From NCBI GenBank assembly GCA_019217005.1, contig JAHBNG010000074.1, positions 7,203-71,202 on the forward strand: DNA of 64,000 nucleotides, written 5' to 3'. Shown here one piece after another: positions 8,828-18,766 of the stretch. Origin of the DNA: Chloroflexi bacterium TSY. Its GTDB lineage: Bacteria; Chloroflexota; Anaerolineae; Caldilineales; Caldilineaceae. Each line of letters starts with the position of its first letter. The first letter of the stretch is position 1. Below the pieces are notes generated by a model that made no database searches, was not told where the DNA came from, and was given only the letters and a program-made list of their open reading frames with translations. Both the position numbers and the translations under genes were made by a program.

Positions 8828-10327
8828 ATGTCAATTCTATTGTTCGGCCTGAATCATAAAACTGCACCAGTCACTCTGCGGGAGAAACTCTCTTTGGCCG
8901 GCGCAGAGTTACAAGCCACCCTTGATCATTTCCGGCAGACCTACCGTCGTGCCGAACAAGAATCGATCAATGCGCCTCTTCATGAAGTTGTGATCCTATC
9001 AACATGCAATCGCTTCGAAGTCTATGCAGTTGGCCATGAAGAGATTGAACAAGACAAGCGTTCCCTTCAATCACAAGAGTGGTCAAAGAGCGTGTGCGAG
9101 TTGATCAACTTTGTGGCAGACTCAACAAATATTTCTGTTCAAGAACTACAACCTCATCTTTATATAAAGTACGACCAAGGTGCCGTTGTGCATCTCTTTC
9201 GGGTTGTCTCTGGACTGGATTCTCTCATTTTGGGCGAACCACAGATTTTGGGTCAAGTCCGCGAAGCCTATACAGAAGCTCATGCAGCTGGGACGACGGG
9301 CGCAACCCTCTCGCAACTTTTTAGACAGGCCGTGCATACAGGGAAACGTGCCCGAACTGAAACAGAAATTGCACGTCATACCACATCTGTGAGTCATGCA
9401 GCCGGTAGATTGGCGCAACAACAGGTCGGTTCGCTGACAACGCGCAATATTCTGATTGTTGGCGCAGGTGAAATGGCGGGATTGGCTGCCCAGGCTATCC
9501 ACATGCAAGGTGCACGCAATATCAGCATCATTAATCGTACCTATGCCAGCGCAGTGGATCTGGCGCAAAGAGTCGATGGTCAAGCGGCTGGTTGGGTCAA
9601 CTTACAAGAACGTCTTCAGGAGGCAGATGTTGTGATCAGCGCAACTGGTGCTCCTCACACCGTGCTGCATCGCGAAGAGGTCGAGCCAAGTCTAAGGGCG
9701 CGCAATGGTCGCCCTTTGGTCATAATCGATATTGCAGTGCCACGCGACATCGAAGAGAGTGTTGCCGAGCTACCCACCGTCACCTGTTTTGATGTGGATG
9801 ATTTGCAGAGCGCTCTGGATGAAAATATGGCGCAAAGGCGTGCCGAAGTGCCCAAAGTAGAGGAGATCATCGAAGTTGAAGCCAACCTCTTTGCTGACTG
9901 GCTGGCAGAACGTCAGGTGGTACCCGTCATTGTCGAACTGCGGCGACGGGCCAAGTCCATTGCAAATGCCGAAGTTGACCAAGCCCTCCGGCGATTGCGC
10001 AATGCTGATATTCAGGCCTATGAGGTGGCTGAAGACGCCATCGAACGACTGGCTCATCGTCTGGTCAATAAACTGCTCCACCAACCTATCGTACACTTGA
10101 AAGAACGAGCCGCACAAGGCGATGGTCATGAGTATGCCCACATGATGCGCGATCTGTTTGAATTGAGTGGCGCCCAAGAATCTAGAGAAGAATTGGCACA
10201 GACCTTGCTCGCCCGCACACAAACCCGAGCAGACGCGGATGAACTGGCTCACATTCACTCAATCGAAGAACTCTTTGATGGAGTCGCCGATGAGTTTTCC
10301 ATTGCCAAAGCAGTACCGGTTGGGTAA
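8828..10327 (+). CDS. hemA: Glutamyl-tRNA reductase
   Basis: A 499-residue enzyme that reduces glutamyl-tRNA(Glu) with NADPH to glutamate-1-semialdehyde, the first committed step of the C5 pathway. The catalytic cysteine is C60 in VILSTCNRFEVYAV. The SGLDSLILGEPQILGQV motif follows, and the NADPH-binding Rossmann loop is ILIVGAGEMAGLA (residues 208-220). A long C-terminal helical dimerisation region (about residues 340-460) ends in a charged tail, making the protein longer than the common 420-450 residues. The start is placed at ATG 8828 (MSILLFGLNHKTAPV); a GTG at 8819 is a less likely alternative. It lies 15 bp upstream of hemC and is probably co-transcribed with it. No heme-regulatory motif was noticed. 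Confidence 0.95.
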   Translation: MSILLFGLNHKTAPVTLREKLSLAGAELQATLDHFRQTYRRAEQESINAPLHEVVILSTCNRFEVYAVGHEEIEQDKRSLQSQEWSKSVCELINFVADSTNISVQELQPHLYIKYDQGAVVHLFRVVSGLDSLILGEPQILGQVREAYTEAHAAGTTGATLSQLFRQAVHTGKRARTETEIARHTTSVSHAAGRLAQQQVGSLTTRNILIVGAGEMAGLAAQAIHMQGARNISIINRTYASAVDLAQRVDGQAAGWVNLQERLQEADVVISATGAPHTVLHREEVEPSLRARNGRPLVIIDIAVPRDIEESVAELPTVTCFDVDDLQSALDENMAQRRAEVPKVEEIIEVEANLFADWLAERQVVPVIVELRRRAKSIANAEVDQALRRLRNADIQAYEVAEDAIERLAHRLVNKLLHQPIVHLKERAAQGDGHEYAHMMRDLFELSGAQESREELAQTLLARTQTRADADELAHIHSIEELFDGVADEFSIAKAVPVG

Positions 10328-10341
10328 GCTGAGTTTTTCCT

Positions 10342-11310
10342 ATGGCCATCCAACAATCTCTTCGCGGAACAGAATCGAACAAACTCGATAAAGAAGTTCG
10401 ACTTGGCACGCGTGGTTCCGTCTTGGCGCGTTGGCAAACGAATTATGTTCAGACGTTATTAAGGGAGCTCTGGCCGCGCCTAGAATTTACTGTCGATGTG
10501 ATGACGACAAAGGGAGATCGTGTGATCGATAAACCCCTCCCGCTTATCGGTGGCAAGGGTTTGTTTACAGCCGAGTTAGAAGCTGCCCTTCATTCTGGCA
10601 CCATCGATATCGCTGTGCACAGCTTAAAAGACTTGCCCACCGACTCCCCTGATGGACTGACGATTGGAGCCATCCCCCAACGAGCTAACCCAGCTGATGT
10701 ATTCGTAAGTCGCGCCGATTATACAATTGATACACTGCCCAAAGGTGCAACTATCGGAACAAGCAGTCGCCGCCGCATGGCCCAGCTTCTTCACGTGCGA
10801 CCCGATATCCAAATACGCGATATTCGTGGCAACGTGGATACTCGGATCCAAAAGGCGCTTGCTGCCGAAGGACCATATGATGCTGTTGTGCTTGCTCATG
10901 CTGGTTTGGAGCGTATCGACCGTTTGGATGTCGTGAGCCAGATTTTACCGTTCGACCTGATGCTTCCAGCACCAGGACAAGGTGCGCTTGCTGTCCAATG
11001 TCGTGATGATGTTGCTTCGCATCAGCTGCTAACTCTCCTGCAGCATCAGCCATCTGCCGCCGCTGTCACGGCTGAGCGTGCCTTTTTGGCGGCTCTTGGT
11101 GGCGGTTGTTCCACGCCAGTCGCAGCCTATGCAGAAGTCGGCGCTCATACACTTCATCTGCGCGGCCGAGTGACATCTGTTGACGGTGTGCATCAAGTTG
11201 ACGTGAGTGACTTTGGTGAAACTGCTCAAGCAGTAGAACTGGGCCAGCATTTAGCCACAGTCGCTCTTGAGCAAGGGGCGCGTGAGATTCTTTGGGATGA
11301 GATGTACTAG
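10342..11310 (+). CDS. hemC: Hydroxymethylbilane synthase (porphobilinogen deaminase)
   Basis: A 322-residue protein that polymerises four porphobilinogens into hydroxymethylbilane. The first 17 residues are a non-conserved lead before VRLGTRGSVLARWQ. Catalytic features are VHSLKDLPT with the active-site aspartate D97, the arginine-rich GTSSRRRMAQLL that binds the growing chain, and GGGCSTPVAAYA, whose C256 covalently carries the dipyrromethane cofactor. Length and domain order are normal for the family. It starts 15 bp after hemA. A 159-bp gap separates it from hemD. Confidence 0.96.
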   Translation: MAIQQSLRGTESNKLDKEVRLGTRGSVLARWQTNYVQTLLRELWPRLEFTVDVMTTKGDRVIDKPLPLIGGKGLFTAELEAALHSGTIDIAVHSLKDLPTDSPDGLTIGAIPQRANPADVFVSRADYTIDTLPKGATIGTSSRRRMAQLLHVRPDIQIRDIRGNVDTRIQKALAAEGPYDAVVLAHAGLERIDRLDVVSQILPFDLMLPAPGQGALAVQCRDDVASHQLLTLLQHQPSAAAVTAERAFLAALGGGCSTPVAAYAEVGAHTLHLRGRVTSVDGVHQVDVSDFGETAQAVELGQHLATVALEQGAREILWDEMY

Positions 11311-11469
11311 TGAAGCTGCGCCTCAAACCGACCAGTTGGTGCGAGGTTGTAGGGTTGCAGGGCTCGACTAGCCACCTTGCAACTTTGCAACTCTGCCGCT
11401 CTTTCTGAAACTTGACTCATTTGTACGGATTTTTCTATATGATAGTACCTAGTGTTCTAAAGGTATAGC

Positions 11470-12279
11470 GTGGCAAGTACATTCACTGAATCAGATCCAG
11501 GATCGCTCTCACTATCCGGTATCCGTGTTGCAATCACGCGTGCAACACACCAGGTGGCCGAACAGCGTCAATTGCTTGAACGTTTGGGCGCAATCGTCTA
11601 TCATTATCCAACGATCGCCATTGTACCGCCGATCGATCTGGCACCACTTGATCAAGCTCTCGAAAATGTGAGAAACGGCCTTTACGATTGGCTAATTTTG
11701 ACCAGCACCAATACTGTTTTTGCGCTGGCTGACCGTATACAAACTTTAAATATGCCACTTGATGTATTGGCGCCCCTTAACGTTGCGGTAGTTGGTACGA
11801 CAACAAAAGCAGCGGCGATTCAGCAACTTGGTGTTCAGGTCGACGTTGTACCCGATTCCTATACAACAGAGAGTTTGGCCCAGACGCTGAATCTAACTGC
11901 TGGCACACGCGTCCTATTGCCTCAATCCGCCATTGCTAAACCTACCATACAGAACTCACTTGAACAACAGGATGTTGTCGTTAACACAGTTGAGGCATAT
12001 CGTACCGTGGTTGCCACTGGAGGCGATGATGTTCCGGGACTCTTGTGGGAAGGGCAGATCGATGCAATCACCTTTACCAGTGCATCGAGCGTGCGATACT
12101 TTTACAAACGATTAACGATGGAGGGTGGGACGATGGACATGTTGGATGATGTTGTTGTCGCGTCTATTGGTCCAGTAACAGCTGAGGCCGTGCAGGCGTA
12201 TGGTGTACGTGTATCCATTGTGCCAAGCGTGCACACTATTGATGGGTTGACACAGGGATTGGTCAGATACTTTCAGTGA
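11470..12279 (+). CDS. hemD: Uroporphyrinogen-III synthase
   Basis: A 269-residue protein that closes and inverts ring D of hydroxymethylbilane to give uroporphyrinogen III. HemD is poorly conserved in sequence, but the typical pattern is present: SGIRVAITRATHQ at the N-terminus of the first half-domain, DWLILTSTNTVFAL, NVAVVGTTTKAA, a linker, AITFTSASSVRYFYKRL, and VASIGPVTAEAVQAYGVRVSIVP at the end of the second half-domain. Translation starts at GTG 11470, with AGG 8 bp upstream. Its place between hemC and hemB supports the call. Confidence 0.92.
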   Translation: MASTFTESDPGSLSLSGIRVAITRATHQVAEQRQLLERLGAIVYHYPTIAIVPPIDLAPLDQALENVRNGLYDWLILTSTNTVFALADRIQTLNMPLDVLAPLNVAVVGTTTKAAAIQQLGVQVDVVPDSYTTESLAQTLNLTAGTRVLLPQSAIAKPTIQNSLEQQDVVVNTVEAYRTVVATGGDDVPGLLWEGQIDAITFTSASSVRYFYKRLTMEGGTMDMLDDVVVASIGPVTAEAVQAYGVRVSIVPSVHTIDGLTQGLVRYFQ

Positions 12280-12349
12280 CTTACCTCTGCAAAGAGGGCG
12301 CAAACGAGTCGTCCGTCATTGCGCTGCTCGAGATTAGATGGGAGGATAG

Positions 12350-13132
12350 ATGACCGGACGTGAAGAAGATTCAACGCAACGATTTTCCAATCGAGTTGAA
12401 AATTATGTCAAATATCGGCCTCGCTACCCTCAAGCAATCGTCGATTTTTTGCGAACCGAACTTGATTTGATGCCCAATGCTCACATAGCAGATATTGGCT
12501 CTGGAACAGGTTTTTTGTCTCAGCTCTTTCTCGACAGTGGCTATCGCGTTTATGGCATTGAGCCAAATAAGGAGATGAGACAGGCTGGGGAGTCGTTATT
12601 GGAACAGTATCAGGGTTTCACGAGCGTTGGTGGCACTGCTGAAGCAACGACATTGGACGATTCGAGTATTGACATGATTGTGGCGGGACAGGCATTCCAT
12701 TGGTTTGACCCGGTTCCAACCCGACAAGAATTTGTTCGCATTCTCAACCCCCAAGGATATGTCGCGCTGGTCTGGAACTCACGTTGGTTGGAGCGCTCTG
12801 AATTAATGGAGCGTTATGAGGAGCTTGTCCACGCCTATGCCGCAAATTATGGGGGCGTCAGCGAACGAAACTTTCATGACGACATCATCACCAATTTTTT
12901 TGCGCCAAACCAAGTCACAAAACAATCCTTCGAGAATCAACAGCATCTTGAATGGACTGGTCTCAAAGGACGCCTGCTCTCCTCCTCCTATTCACCCACG
13001 ACCGGACAACCGGGATATGACGAGATGATTGATGGCTTGCGAACGCTTTTTGACCAACATCAACAAGATGGACAAGTCACGATTTATTATCGAACTCGAC
13101 TCTACTGTGGGCAACTTATGGACGGGTTGTGA
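12350..13132 (+). CDS. Class I SAM-dependent methyltransferase of unknown substrate
   Basis: A 260-residue methyltransferase of the Methyltransf_11/25 type. The SAM-binding motif I is HIADIGSGTGFLSQLF (residues 45-60). The acidic end of strand 2 is IEPNKEM, and motif III/post-III shows as DMIVAGQAFHWFDPV. The N-terminal TQRFSNRVENYVKYRPRYP is typical of small-molecule methyltransferases in this subgroup. A strong GGGAGG Shine-Dalgarno precedes the ATG. It sits between hemD and hemB in the same direction with about 70-bp gaps, so it is probably transcribed with the heme genes. No methylation step is needed in the coproporphyrin-dependent route to heme b, so its role is open and it may be a passenger. 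Confidence 0.8.
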   Translation: MTGREEDSTQRFSNRVENYVKYRPRYPQAIVDFLRTELDLMPNAHIADIGSGTGFLSQLFLDSGYRVYGIEPNKEMRQAGESLLEQYQGFTSVGGTAEATTLDDSSIDMIVAGQAFHWFDPVPTRQEFVRILNPQGYVALVWNSRWLERSELMERYEELVHAYAANYGGVSERNFHDDIITNFFAPNQVTKQSFENQQHLEWTGLKGRLLSSSYSPTTGQPGYDEMIDGLRTLFDQHQQDGQVTIYYRTRLYCGQLMDGL

Positions 13133-13203
13133 TCAAAACATGGTTGTTTCGCAGCCATTGATATGAACCGTCCCGGGCAATATACAGTTCATTAGGAGCA
13201 ACA

Positions 13204-14211
13204 ATGTTATCCAAGAATCTACGTCCAAGACACTTACGCTTGACGAGTAACCTGCGCCAAATGGTACAGGAAACATCGCTAAGTCCAGCTGATTTTATCT
13301 ATCCCCTTTTTGTACGACCAGGAAGAGGGATCAAGAATCCGATCTCATCGATGCCGGGACAGCATCAATGGTCGCTCGATATGTTGCAATCCGAGATCCA
13401 TGAGATTGTGGCGCTTGGCATTCCAGCAGTGATTCTCTTTGGGATTCCAGCCGAAAAAGATGCCCACGGCAGCGACAACTACAATCCAGATGGCATTGTG
13501 CCGCAAGCGATTCGCATGATCAAAGAGACTGCGCCAGACCTAATGGTGATTTCGGATATGTGCTTTTGTGAATACACCGATCACGGTCACTGTGGCGTCA
13601 TCAATCAAGCGGGCACCAAGCATCATACCCCCGCGTTGCCGCAAGGCTATCTCCTCAACGATGTGACCCTCGACCTGCTGGGACGTGCCTCCGCTGTTCA
13701 TGCGGCAGCCGGTGCAGATATCATTGCTCCGTCGGGGATGCTAGATGGTATGGTGGCCACGATTCGTCAAGCATTAGATGAAACAGGGTATCAGCATATC
13801 CCCATTCTGAGTTACGCCGTGAAATATGCCAGCAGCTTCTATGGTCCGTTTCGCGATGCGGCCGAAAGTCCTCCCTCTTTTGGTGACCGCAGTCAGTATC
13901 AGATGGAGCCAGCCAATCGCCGCGAGGCATTGAAAGAAGTTGCACTCGACGTCGCTGAAGGTGCCGACATGATTATGGTTAAGCCCGCCATGCCCTATCT
14001 TGATATCATTGCCAACGTTCGTAGCCAATACGACTTGCCTGTTGCTGCCTATCAGGTAAGTGGTGAATTTGCTATGATCCATGCGGCGGCTGCCAACGGC
14101 TGGCTCGATCTCGAACGATGTGCTCTGGAAGCACTCATTGGAATCAAGCGCGCGGGTGCTGACATGATTTTGACCTACTTTGCCAAGGATGCCATACAGT
14201 GGATGGAATAA
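13204..14211 (+). CDS. hemB: Porphobilinogen synthase (5-aminolevulinate dehydratase)
   Basis: A 335-residue enzyme that condenses two 5-aminolevulinate molecules into porphobilinogen. The zinc site is [15 protein letters not shown] with C120, C122 and C130, marking a Zn-dependent type. The two Schiff-base lysines are K207 ([14 protein letters not shown]) and K260 ([14 protein letters not shown]). An AGGAG ribosome-binding site lies 6 bp before ATG 13204. It is the last gene of the first half of the heme cluster. The repeat at 14220 and an IS element now separate it from hemE, so the second half may need its own promoter. Confidence 0.96.
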   Translation: MLSKNLRPRHLRLTSNLRQMVQETSLSPADFIYPLFVRPGRGIKNPISSMPGQHQWSLDMLQSEIHEIVALGIPAVILFGIPAEKDAHGSDNYNPDGIVPQAIRMIKETAPDLMVISDMCFCEYTDHGHCGVINQAGTKHHTPALPQGYLLNDVTLDLLGRASAVHAAAGADIIAPSGMLDGMVATIRQALDETGYQHIPILSYAVKYASSFYGPFRDAAESPPSFGDRSQYQMEPANRREALKEVALDVAEGADMIMVKPAMPYLDIIANVRSQYDLPVAAYQVSGEFAMIHAAAANGWLDLERCALEALIGIKRAGADMILTYFAKDAIQWME

Positions 14212-14219
14212 AAAAGGTT

Positions 14220-14323
14220 GTCTGAGGAATTGTGTGGTTGTCAGTTGGTTTGTTGGTTAGATGGTTGGTGAACAATCTAACCAACAAACTATCCAGCGTT
14301 TACCCCACAAAACCTCAAAGAGC
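14220..14323. repeat. 104-bp palindromic repeat, family B, copy 2
   Basis: Same ends as the copy at 6189-6292 (GTCTGAGGAA ... CCCCACAAAACCTCAAAGAGC). The centre holds TTTGTTGGTTAGATGGTTGGT and its partner AATCTAACCAACAAACT, which form a strong hairpin. It directly follows the hemB stop and could act as its 3' hairpin. Confidence 0.75.
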
Positions 14324-14439
14324 AATAAAACTTTACTTTCTGGTAAAGGCTTGAGTGACAAAGGGCAAACCGAAAGGGGCGGAAAAAAGAATCCACCCTG
14401 AAAAAACGGGATAAAATGTAAAAATAGTGCTCGGCTAGT

Positions 14440-15894
14440 TTAAGCAGCGGCATTGAGGCGGCGATGAGCGAGAACGCCTTTAGGTAAATGGTGTGAAACC
14501 GGGGGTGGTTCAGAATTAGGTTTACACTTTTGATACATAGATAAAAATCTATATGAGGTCATTTTCTGCCTGAGCATGGCTCAAAGTAGAAAATATAAAC
14601 ATCTTTTCTCTTTGCAAAAATGTAAACCTAATTGTCCGCCTAAAATGAACCACCCCTGAAACCGAGGCCTTTTTCCGAAAGTCAGGGTCGAGTTGGTCGG
14701 GAGTTGGAAAAAGAGCACTCGAGAGAACGCGGCGCAGCCTGCCGGGAGTGGCTTGAGGCTCTCGATCCCAGTAGCCAGTCGGTATGGGAGGAAGAGAAGC
14801 GGCTAAATGGGAAAGAAGATTGCCAGCCAGCAGCCCCAGTTCAGGTAAGCGGAAGCAAGCCTCATCGGCATGAACAAATTGACGATGTAAGCCAATCATC
14901 TGCTTGGAAGCCAAGGGGGGATGTTCAACAGGCCAGCGCTCCAGAGAGAAAAGATAAATGGTTTCAGCTTGTAAAGCCATGACGGTCGCCAGAACCAAAG
15001 GTGTGTGATAAGCAGGATCCTGAAAGACGTAAATCGAATAGGTGCGGTTGGCTGTATCCACCTTGGTTGTCCTGGGGACGAGATTGTGCCATGCTTGATA
15101 GCGAATCAGGCGACCACTATAGACAAATTGACCAAACGAGTCTGGAGTTGTGGCCTCGAGTCGCTTTCCCCTATAGCATCGAGAGAGCGGACGCACAATA
15201 TCACCATATTCGGGTGGTCTGCCTTTTTCCTTACGTTCGGGTAACTCATTGCGGCGCGCTGTGCAGTTAATCGCTTCCCGAAGGACAAATCGGTCGACGT
15301 CGCTTTCTAGCATTTCTCTGATTGTAAACCCGGCATCGACCACCGCCACTTCGTCTGACTCCAGTGATTTCTTGGTCTCTTTCAGCAGCTTTTTCCGAAA
15401 CTCACTTTCCTTTGTGCCTACCTCGCATCTCATGATTGCCTTGAGCAGTGGCACTCGTTTCCCCTATCTCCCCGAGCTTATCATCACCCAAAGATGAGCG
15501 CGGGCAATGCCCGACGAGCCGTTGAATTATAGAGTCGGTTCACTTTCCCTTGCAGCTTCGGTCGCCAGAACCCTGTGATATCTATGCTTTTCACTCGGTA
15601 TCCTTCTAACTTTTTTGCCTCCCATTCCCCTTTCCACTCCACTTCTTCTTGCCACGATGAGAGCAGGCTTGCAATATCCCATGATCCATATCGAAAGCTC
15701 CACCAGCTTCTTCGGATCTCCTCATCTTCAAACCCGCTTTCACTCAATCCACTATGGATTGCTCCTCGACTTTTCAGAAACGACCCATTCATCATCGCCC
15801 ACATCAGACGCATTACATTTACGTTTGTTCCCACCGGCGTTACTTGCAATACATTCATCAGTACTGCTATAGTTATTTCTGGCGCGGTTAGCAT
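14440..15894 (-). pseudogene. DDE transposase of the IS4-like element (frameshifted and MITE-interrupted)
   Basis: Read on the minus strand, an N-terminal piece (15894-15484, starting MLTAPEITIAVLMN) contains DITGFWRPKLQG with a likely first catalytic aspartate. A C-terminal piece (frame open from about 15440) contains VAVVDAGFTIREM (second aspartate) and SLERWPVEHPPLASK, matching the IS4-family R-(3)-E-(6)-K signature with the preceding tyrosine replaced. The pieces are joined if one G is removed from each of two G-runs between about 15490 and 15455, giving a continuous ALIFGDDKLGEIGKRVPLLK. Near its end the frame runs into the MITE at 14502-14656. Removing the MITE and one copy of the 8-bp duplication gives ASVSHHLPKGVLAHRRLNAAA and a stop at 14440-14442. 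As written it cannot encode a full transposase. Confidence 0.8.
14502..14656. mobile_element. 155-bp MITE, family C, copy 1 (inside the IS transposase)
   Basis: The element runs from GGGGTGGTTCA to TGAACCACCCC (11-bp terminal inverted repeats), with a second inner pair AGGTTTACACTTTT / AAAATGTAAACCT. It is flanked by an exact 8-bp direct repeat, TGAAACCG, at 14494-14501 and 14657-14664, which is direct evidence of transposition. This copy is clearly diverged from the two identical copies at 20469 and 54987. It has no coding capacity of its own. Confidence 0.93.
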
Positions 15895-16021
15895 TCCTTC
15901 CTCCTTTTTGGTTTCGCTACCTTTAGGATGAAACGCTAACCGCTTTTTGTCACATTTCTCACCTCATCTCTTTTCTTTTACCAGAAAGTAAAGATAAAAA
16001 AAACACACGCAAACTCTTTAC

Positions 16022-17095
16022 ATGAATCACAAATCACAAATCACGAATCACGACCCATCATCGGACCCTCGCTTTCTTCTCGCCTGTCGTCGTCAACAAG
16101 CTGATGCAACGCCGGTTTGGTTGATGCGTCAAGCTGGACGATATATGGCCGAATATCGCGCCCTGCGCGAGAAATACTCGATCCTAGAAATTATCAAGAC
16201 GCCTGATCTGGCTTGTCAAGTTACCTTGCAACCCCTTAATGCGTTTGATCTTGATGCAGCCATTATCTTTGCTGATATTCTACCCCCATTGGAAGGAATG
16301 GGACTGGATCTGGAATTTGTTAAAGGCGACGGTCCTGTTTTGCACAACCCAGTGCGCAGTGCGAATGATGTCCAGGCATTAAGTGTGCCCGATCCACAAG
16401 AGAGCCTTTGGTTTACGCTCGAGGCAATTAGACTGATGCGCAAAGAGCTGTCGGCGCGCAACATCCCGCTCATTGGTTTTAGTGGTGCGCCCTTTACTCT
16501 GGCCTCCTATGCCATAGAAGGTGGTGGGAGTCGGAACTATCTCCATGCCAAATCGATGATGATGGGAGAGCCACATCTCTGGCAGACATTGATGGAAAAA
16601 CTGAGCGATCTGGTGGGACACTATCTGCTCGCTCAGGCAAAAGCCGGCGCGCAAGTGTTGCAAGTCTTCGATAGTTGGGTTGGGGCGCTGAGCCCGCATG
16701 ATTATCGCAATCATGTCATGCCCTATACCCAGCGTGCCATCGAAATCGCAAAAGCAGCGGATGTACCCATTATTCACTTTGGAACCAACACCAACGGGAT
16801 GCTGAAGTTGATCCGAGAGGCAGGGGGGGACGTGATTGGCGTGGATTGGCGCATTGACATTGCCGATGCCGCGGCGCGCCTCGGTCCCAATGTTGCGATT
16901 CAAGGCAACCTGGATCCGGTCGCGCTCTTTGCACCCTGGCCTGAATTGAAGCAACGCGCTCAAACGATACTCGATTCGATGGGTGGTCGACCCGGTCATA
17001 TTTTCAACTTAGGCCACGGCATCTTGCCCCAAACACCCATTGACAATGTGCGACGATTGGTTGATTTTGTGCATCAGTATACGGAACGTATATGA
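16022..17095 (+). CDS. hemE: Uroporphyrinogen decarboxylase
   Basis: A 357-residue enzyme that decarboxylates the four acetate groups of uroporphyrinogen III to give coproporphyrinogen III. The signature PVWLMRQAGRYMAEYR (R36 and R40 bind substrate carboxylates) and the catalytic aspartate D85 in AAIIFADILPPLEGMG are present. So are FSGAPFTLASY and the C-terminal FNLGHGILPQTP. The first 14 residues (MNHKSQITNHDPSS) are encoded by a tandem AATCACA-type tract and no Shine-Dalgarno is visible, so the exact start is uncertain. The gene begins 28 bp after the IS element. Its last four bases overlap the start of hemY (ATGA), indicating translational coupling. Confidence 0.95.
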   Translation: MNHKSQITNHDPSSDPRFLLACRRQQADATPVWLMRQAGRYMAEYRALREKYSILEIIKTPDLACQVTLQPLNAFDLDAAIIFADILPPLEGMGLDLEFVKGDGPVLHNPVRSANDVQALSVPDPQESLWFTLEAIRLMRKELSARNIPLIGFSGAPFTLASYAIEGGGSRNYLHAKSMMMGEPHLWQTLMEKLSDLVGHYLLAQAKAGAQVLQVFDSWVGALSPHDYRNHVMPYTQRAIEIAKAADVPIIHFGTNTNGMLKLIREAGGDVIGVDWRIDIADAAARLGPNVAIQGNLDPVALFAPWPELKQRAQTILDSMGGRPGHIFNLGHGILPQTPIDNVRRLVDFVHQYTERI

Positions 17096-18588
17096 CCCCG
17101 AATCAGAGTGATTCAGTTCACGCAATACGCAATACGCATCACGCGCCCCACCATGTCGCCATCATCGGTGGCGGTCTCACTGGCCTGAGTACTGCATGGT
17201 ATTTGCAAAAACAGATCGACGAGCAGAATTTCCCGCTTCGATACACCATTTTGGAGCGCACAAATCGTAGCGGTGGCAAGATCCAGACGGATCGGGTTGA
17301 CGGATATGGGAATCACCCATTTGTGATTGAGCGAGCTGGAGATGCCTTCCTGGCGGCACAGAAACCTTGGGCGATGGAGTTGGCCCATGAATTGGGACTC
17401 CATGACCAGATTCTGCCCACGAATGATGCTGAACGCACCGTCTATATCGTCAAAGATGGTCATTTGGTGCCATTGCCCGCTGGTCTTCAGCTAATTGTCC
17501 CCACAAACCCGGAAGCACTTCTTGCTTCACCATTGTTGTCCGAAGCTGGAAAAAAACGTATGTTGGCTGAAGGTGAAGTGGCGGCACGGATAAGCAGCGA
17601 GGATGAGTCAGTGGCTGAATTCGTGCGACGTCGGTTTGGACCAGAAGCGCTGGAGATATTTGCTGAACCACTCCTATCAGGTATTTATAATGCCTCCCCA
17701 GAAGTGCAAAGTATCCACGCCACTTTTCCCCGCTTCCCGGCAATGGAACGAGAGCATGGGAGTCTTCTCGCCGCGGTTCAAGCTGCGCAAACGGCGCGTC
17801 AGAGCACAACACCACTCCATTCTAAATCAAAATCTCAAGCACTGTCTGCCTTTATCTCCTTTGTTGGTGGCACCGAGGTGTTGACGCATGAGTTGTCGCG
17901 ACGGCTGAGGGACTCGCTTCATTTGAACAGCGGGATCGATAGAATTGAACGGGCGACTTCTGGTCGTTACTCATTACAGACGGCAACAGACAGCCCACGC
18001 TATGCCGACAGTGTGGTCGTGACGACACCAGCCGAACCAGCTGCCCAATTGCTATGTACGCTTGTTCCAACTGCATCGCATCGCTTAAGGCAGTTACGTA
18101 CCGTTAGCACCGGCGTACTCTTTCTGGCCTATCGCAAGCAAGACATTCACCACCCATTAAACGGCTTTGGGGTCGTGATCCCTCGTCGTGAGGCGCGCCC
18201 CATCAACGCCATGACCTGGATGACCACCAAATTTCAGCAACGTGCGCCGATGGATTACGTGTTGCTACGCATCTTTTTTGGTGGCGTGCGGAGTCCGCAG
18301 ATGATGCAGGTTGATGATGCAGATGTGGTGCAGACGGCGCAAGCAGAATTGTCTGCCCTGATGGGCATTGATGCGACACCGCTCTTTCACAGAATCTATC
18401 GCTGGCGGAATGCCCAACCTCAGTACGATGTTGGTCATTTGGACAGGATGAAAACGATCGATGCCGCGCTCCCGGAGAATGTTTATTTGGCAGGCAGCCC
18501 CTATCGCGGTGTCGGCATTCCAGATTGTGTGAGGCAAGGAAAAGAAGTAGCAGAGAGGATTGGAGCGGCTGTAAAAAGTCAAACATAG
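17092..18588 (+). CDS. hemY: Coproporphyrinogen III oxidase, FAD-dependent (HemY/CgoX type)
   Basis: A 498-residue flavoprotein of the oxygen-dependent protoporphyrinogen oxidase family. In organisms with hemQ this protein oxidises coproporphyrinogen III to coproporphyrin III. The FAD-binding motif is [17 protein letters not shown] (residues 22-38). The conserved [10 protein letters not shown], the [21 protein letters not shown] segment in two halves, and the C-terminal [20 protein letters not shown] are all visible. The first 20 residues (with HAIRNTHHA) come from a tandem ACGCAATACGCAATACGCATCACGC tract and are not conserved. It overlaps hemE by 4 bp. Confidence 0.94.
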   Translation: MTPNQSDSVHAIRNTHHAPHHVAIIGGGLTGLSTAWYLQKQIDEQNFPLRYTILERTNRSGGKIQTDRVDGYGNHPFVIERAGDAFLAAQKPWAMELAHELGLHDQILPTNDAERTVYIVKDGHLVPLPAGLQLIVPTNPEALLASPLLSEAGKKRMLAEGEVAARISSEDESVAEFVRRRFGPEALEIFAEPLLSGIYNASPEVQSIHATFPRFPAMEREHGSLLAAVQAAQTARQSTTPLHSKSKSQALSAFISFVGGTEVLTHELSRRLRDSLHLNSGIDRIERATSGRYSLQTATDSPRYADSVVVTTPAEPAAQLLCTLVPTASHRLRQLRTVSTGVLFLAYRKQDIHHPLNGFGVVIPRREARPINAMTWMTTKFQQRAPMDYVLLRIFFGGVRSPQMMQVDDADVVQTAQAELSALMGIDATPLFHRIYRWRNAQPQYDVGHLDRMKTIDAALPENVYLAGSPYRGVGIPDCVRQGKEVAERIGAAVKSQT

Positions 18589-18766
18589 TGTCGCACCATT
18601 TTTGGCGAACCCACCTAATTTCGGCTCAACAGGATCTCATGTGGTAGACTCGCTTTGGTTTCGATACGACTTCGTCACTCAACCGGCGCTAATCTTCCTG
18701 GCCTTTGTCAACCACATGAATTCCCAAAGAGCCCTAATTTCTTACAACGGAGAACCAGAAACACCA

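Larger units (their letters stand above)
14331..15993 (-). mobile_element. IS4-like insertion sequence between hemB and hemE, carrying a nested MITE
   Basis: Both ends carry the same 17-bp inverted repeat: CTTTACTTTCTGGTAAA at 14331-14347 and TTTACCAGAAAGTAAAG at 15977-15993. The bases ATAAAA occur directly outside both ends (14325-14330 and 15994-15999), consistent with a 6-bp target duplication. The total is 1663 bp, of which 163 bp are the nested MITE plus its 8-bp target duplication, leaving about 1.5 kb of original element. It encodes one transposase on the minus strand, now broken. The family is judged from an IS4-type R-(3)-E-(6)-K signature; the exact IS group was not determined. Confidence 0.85.
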
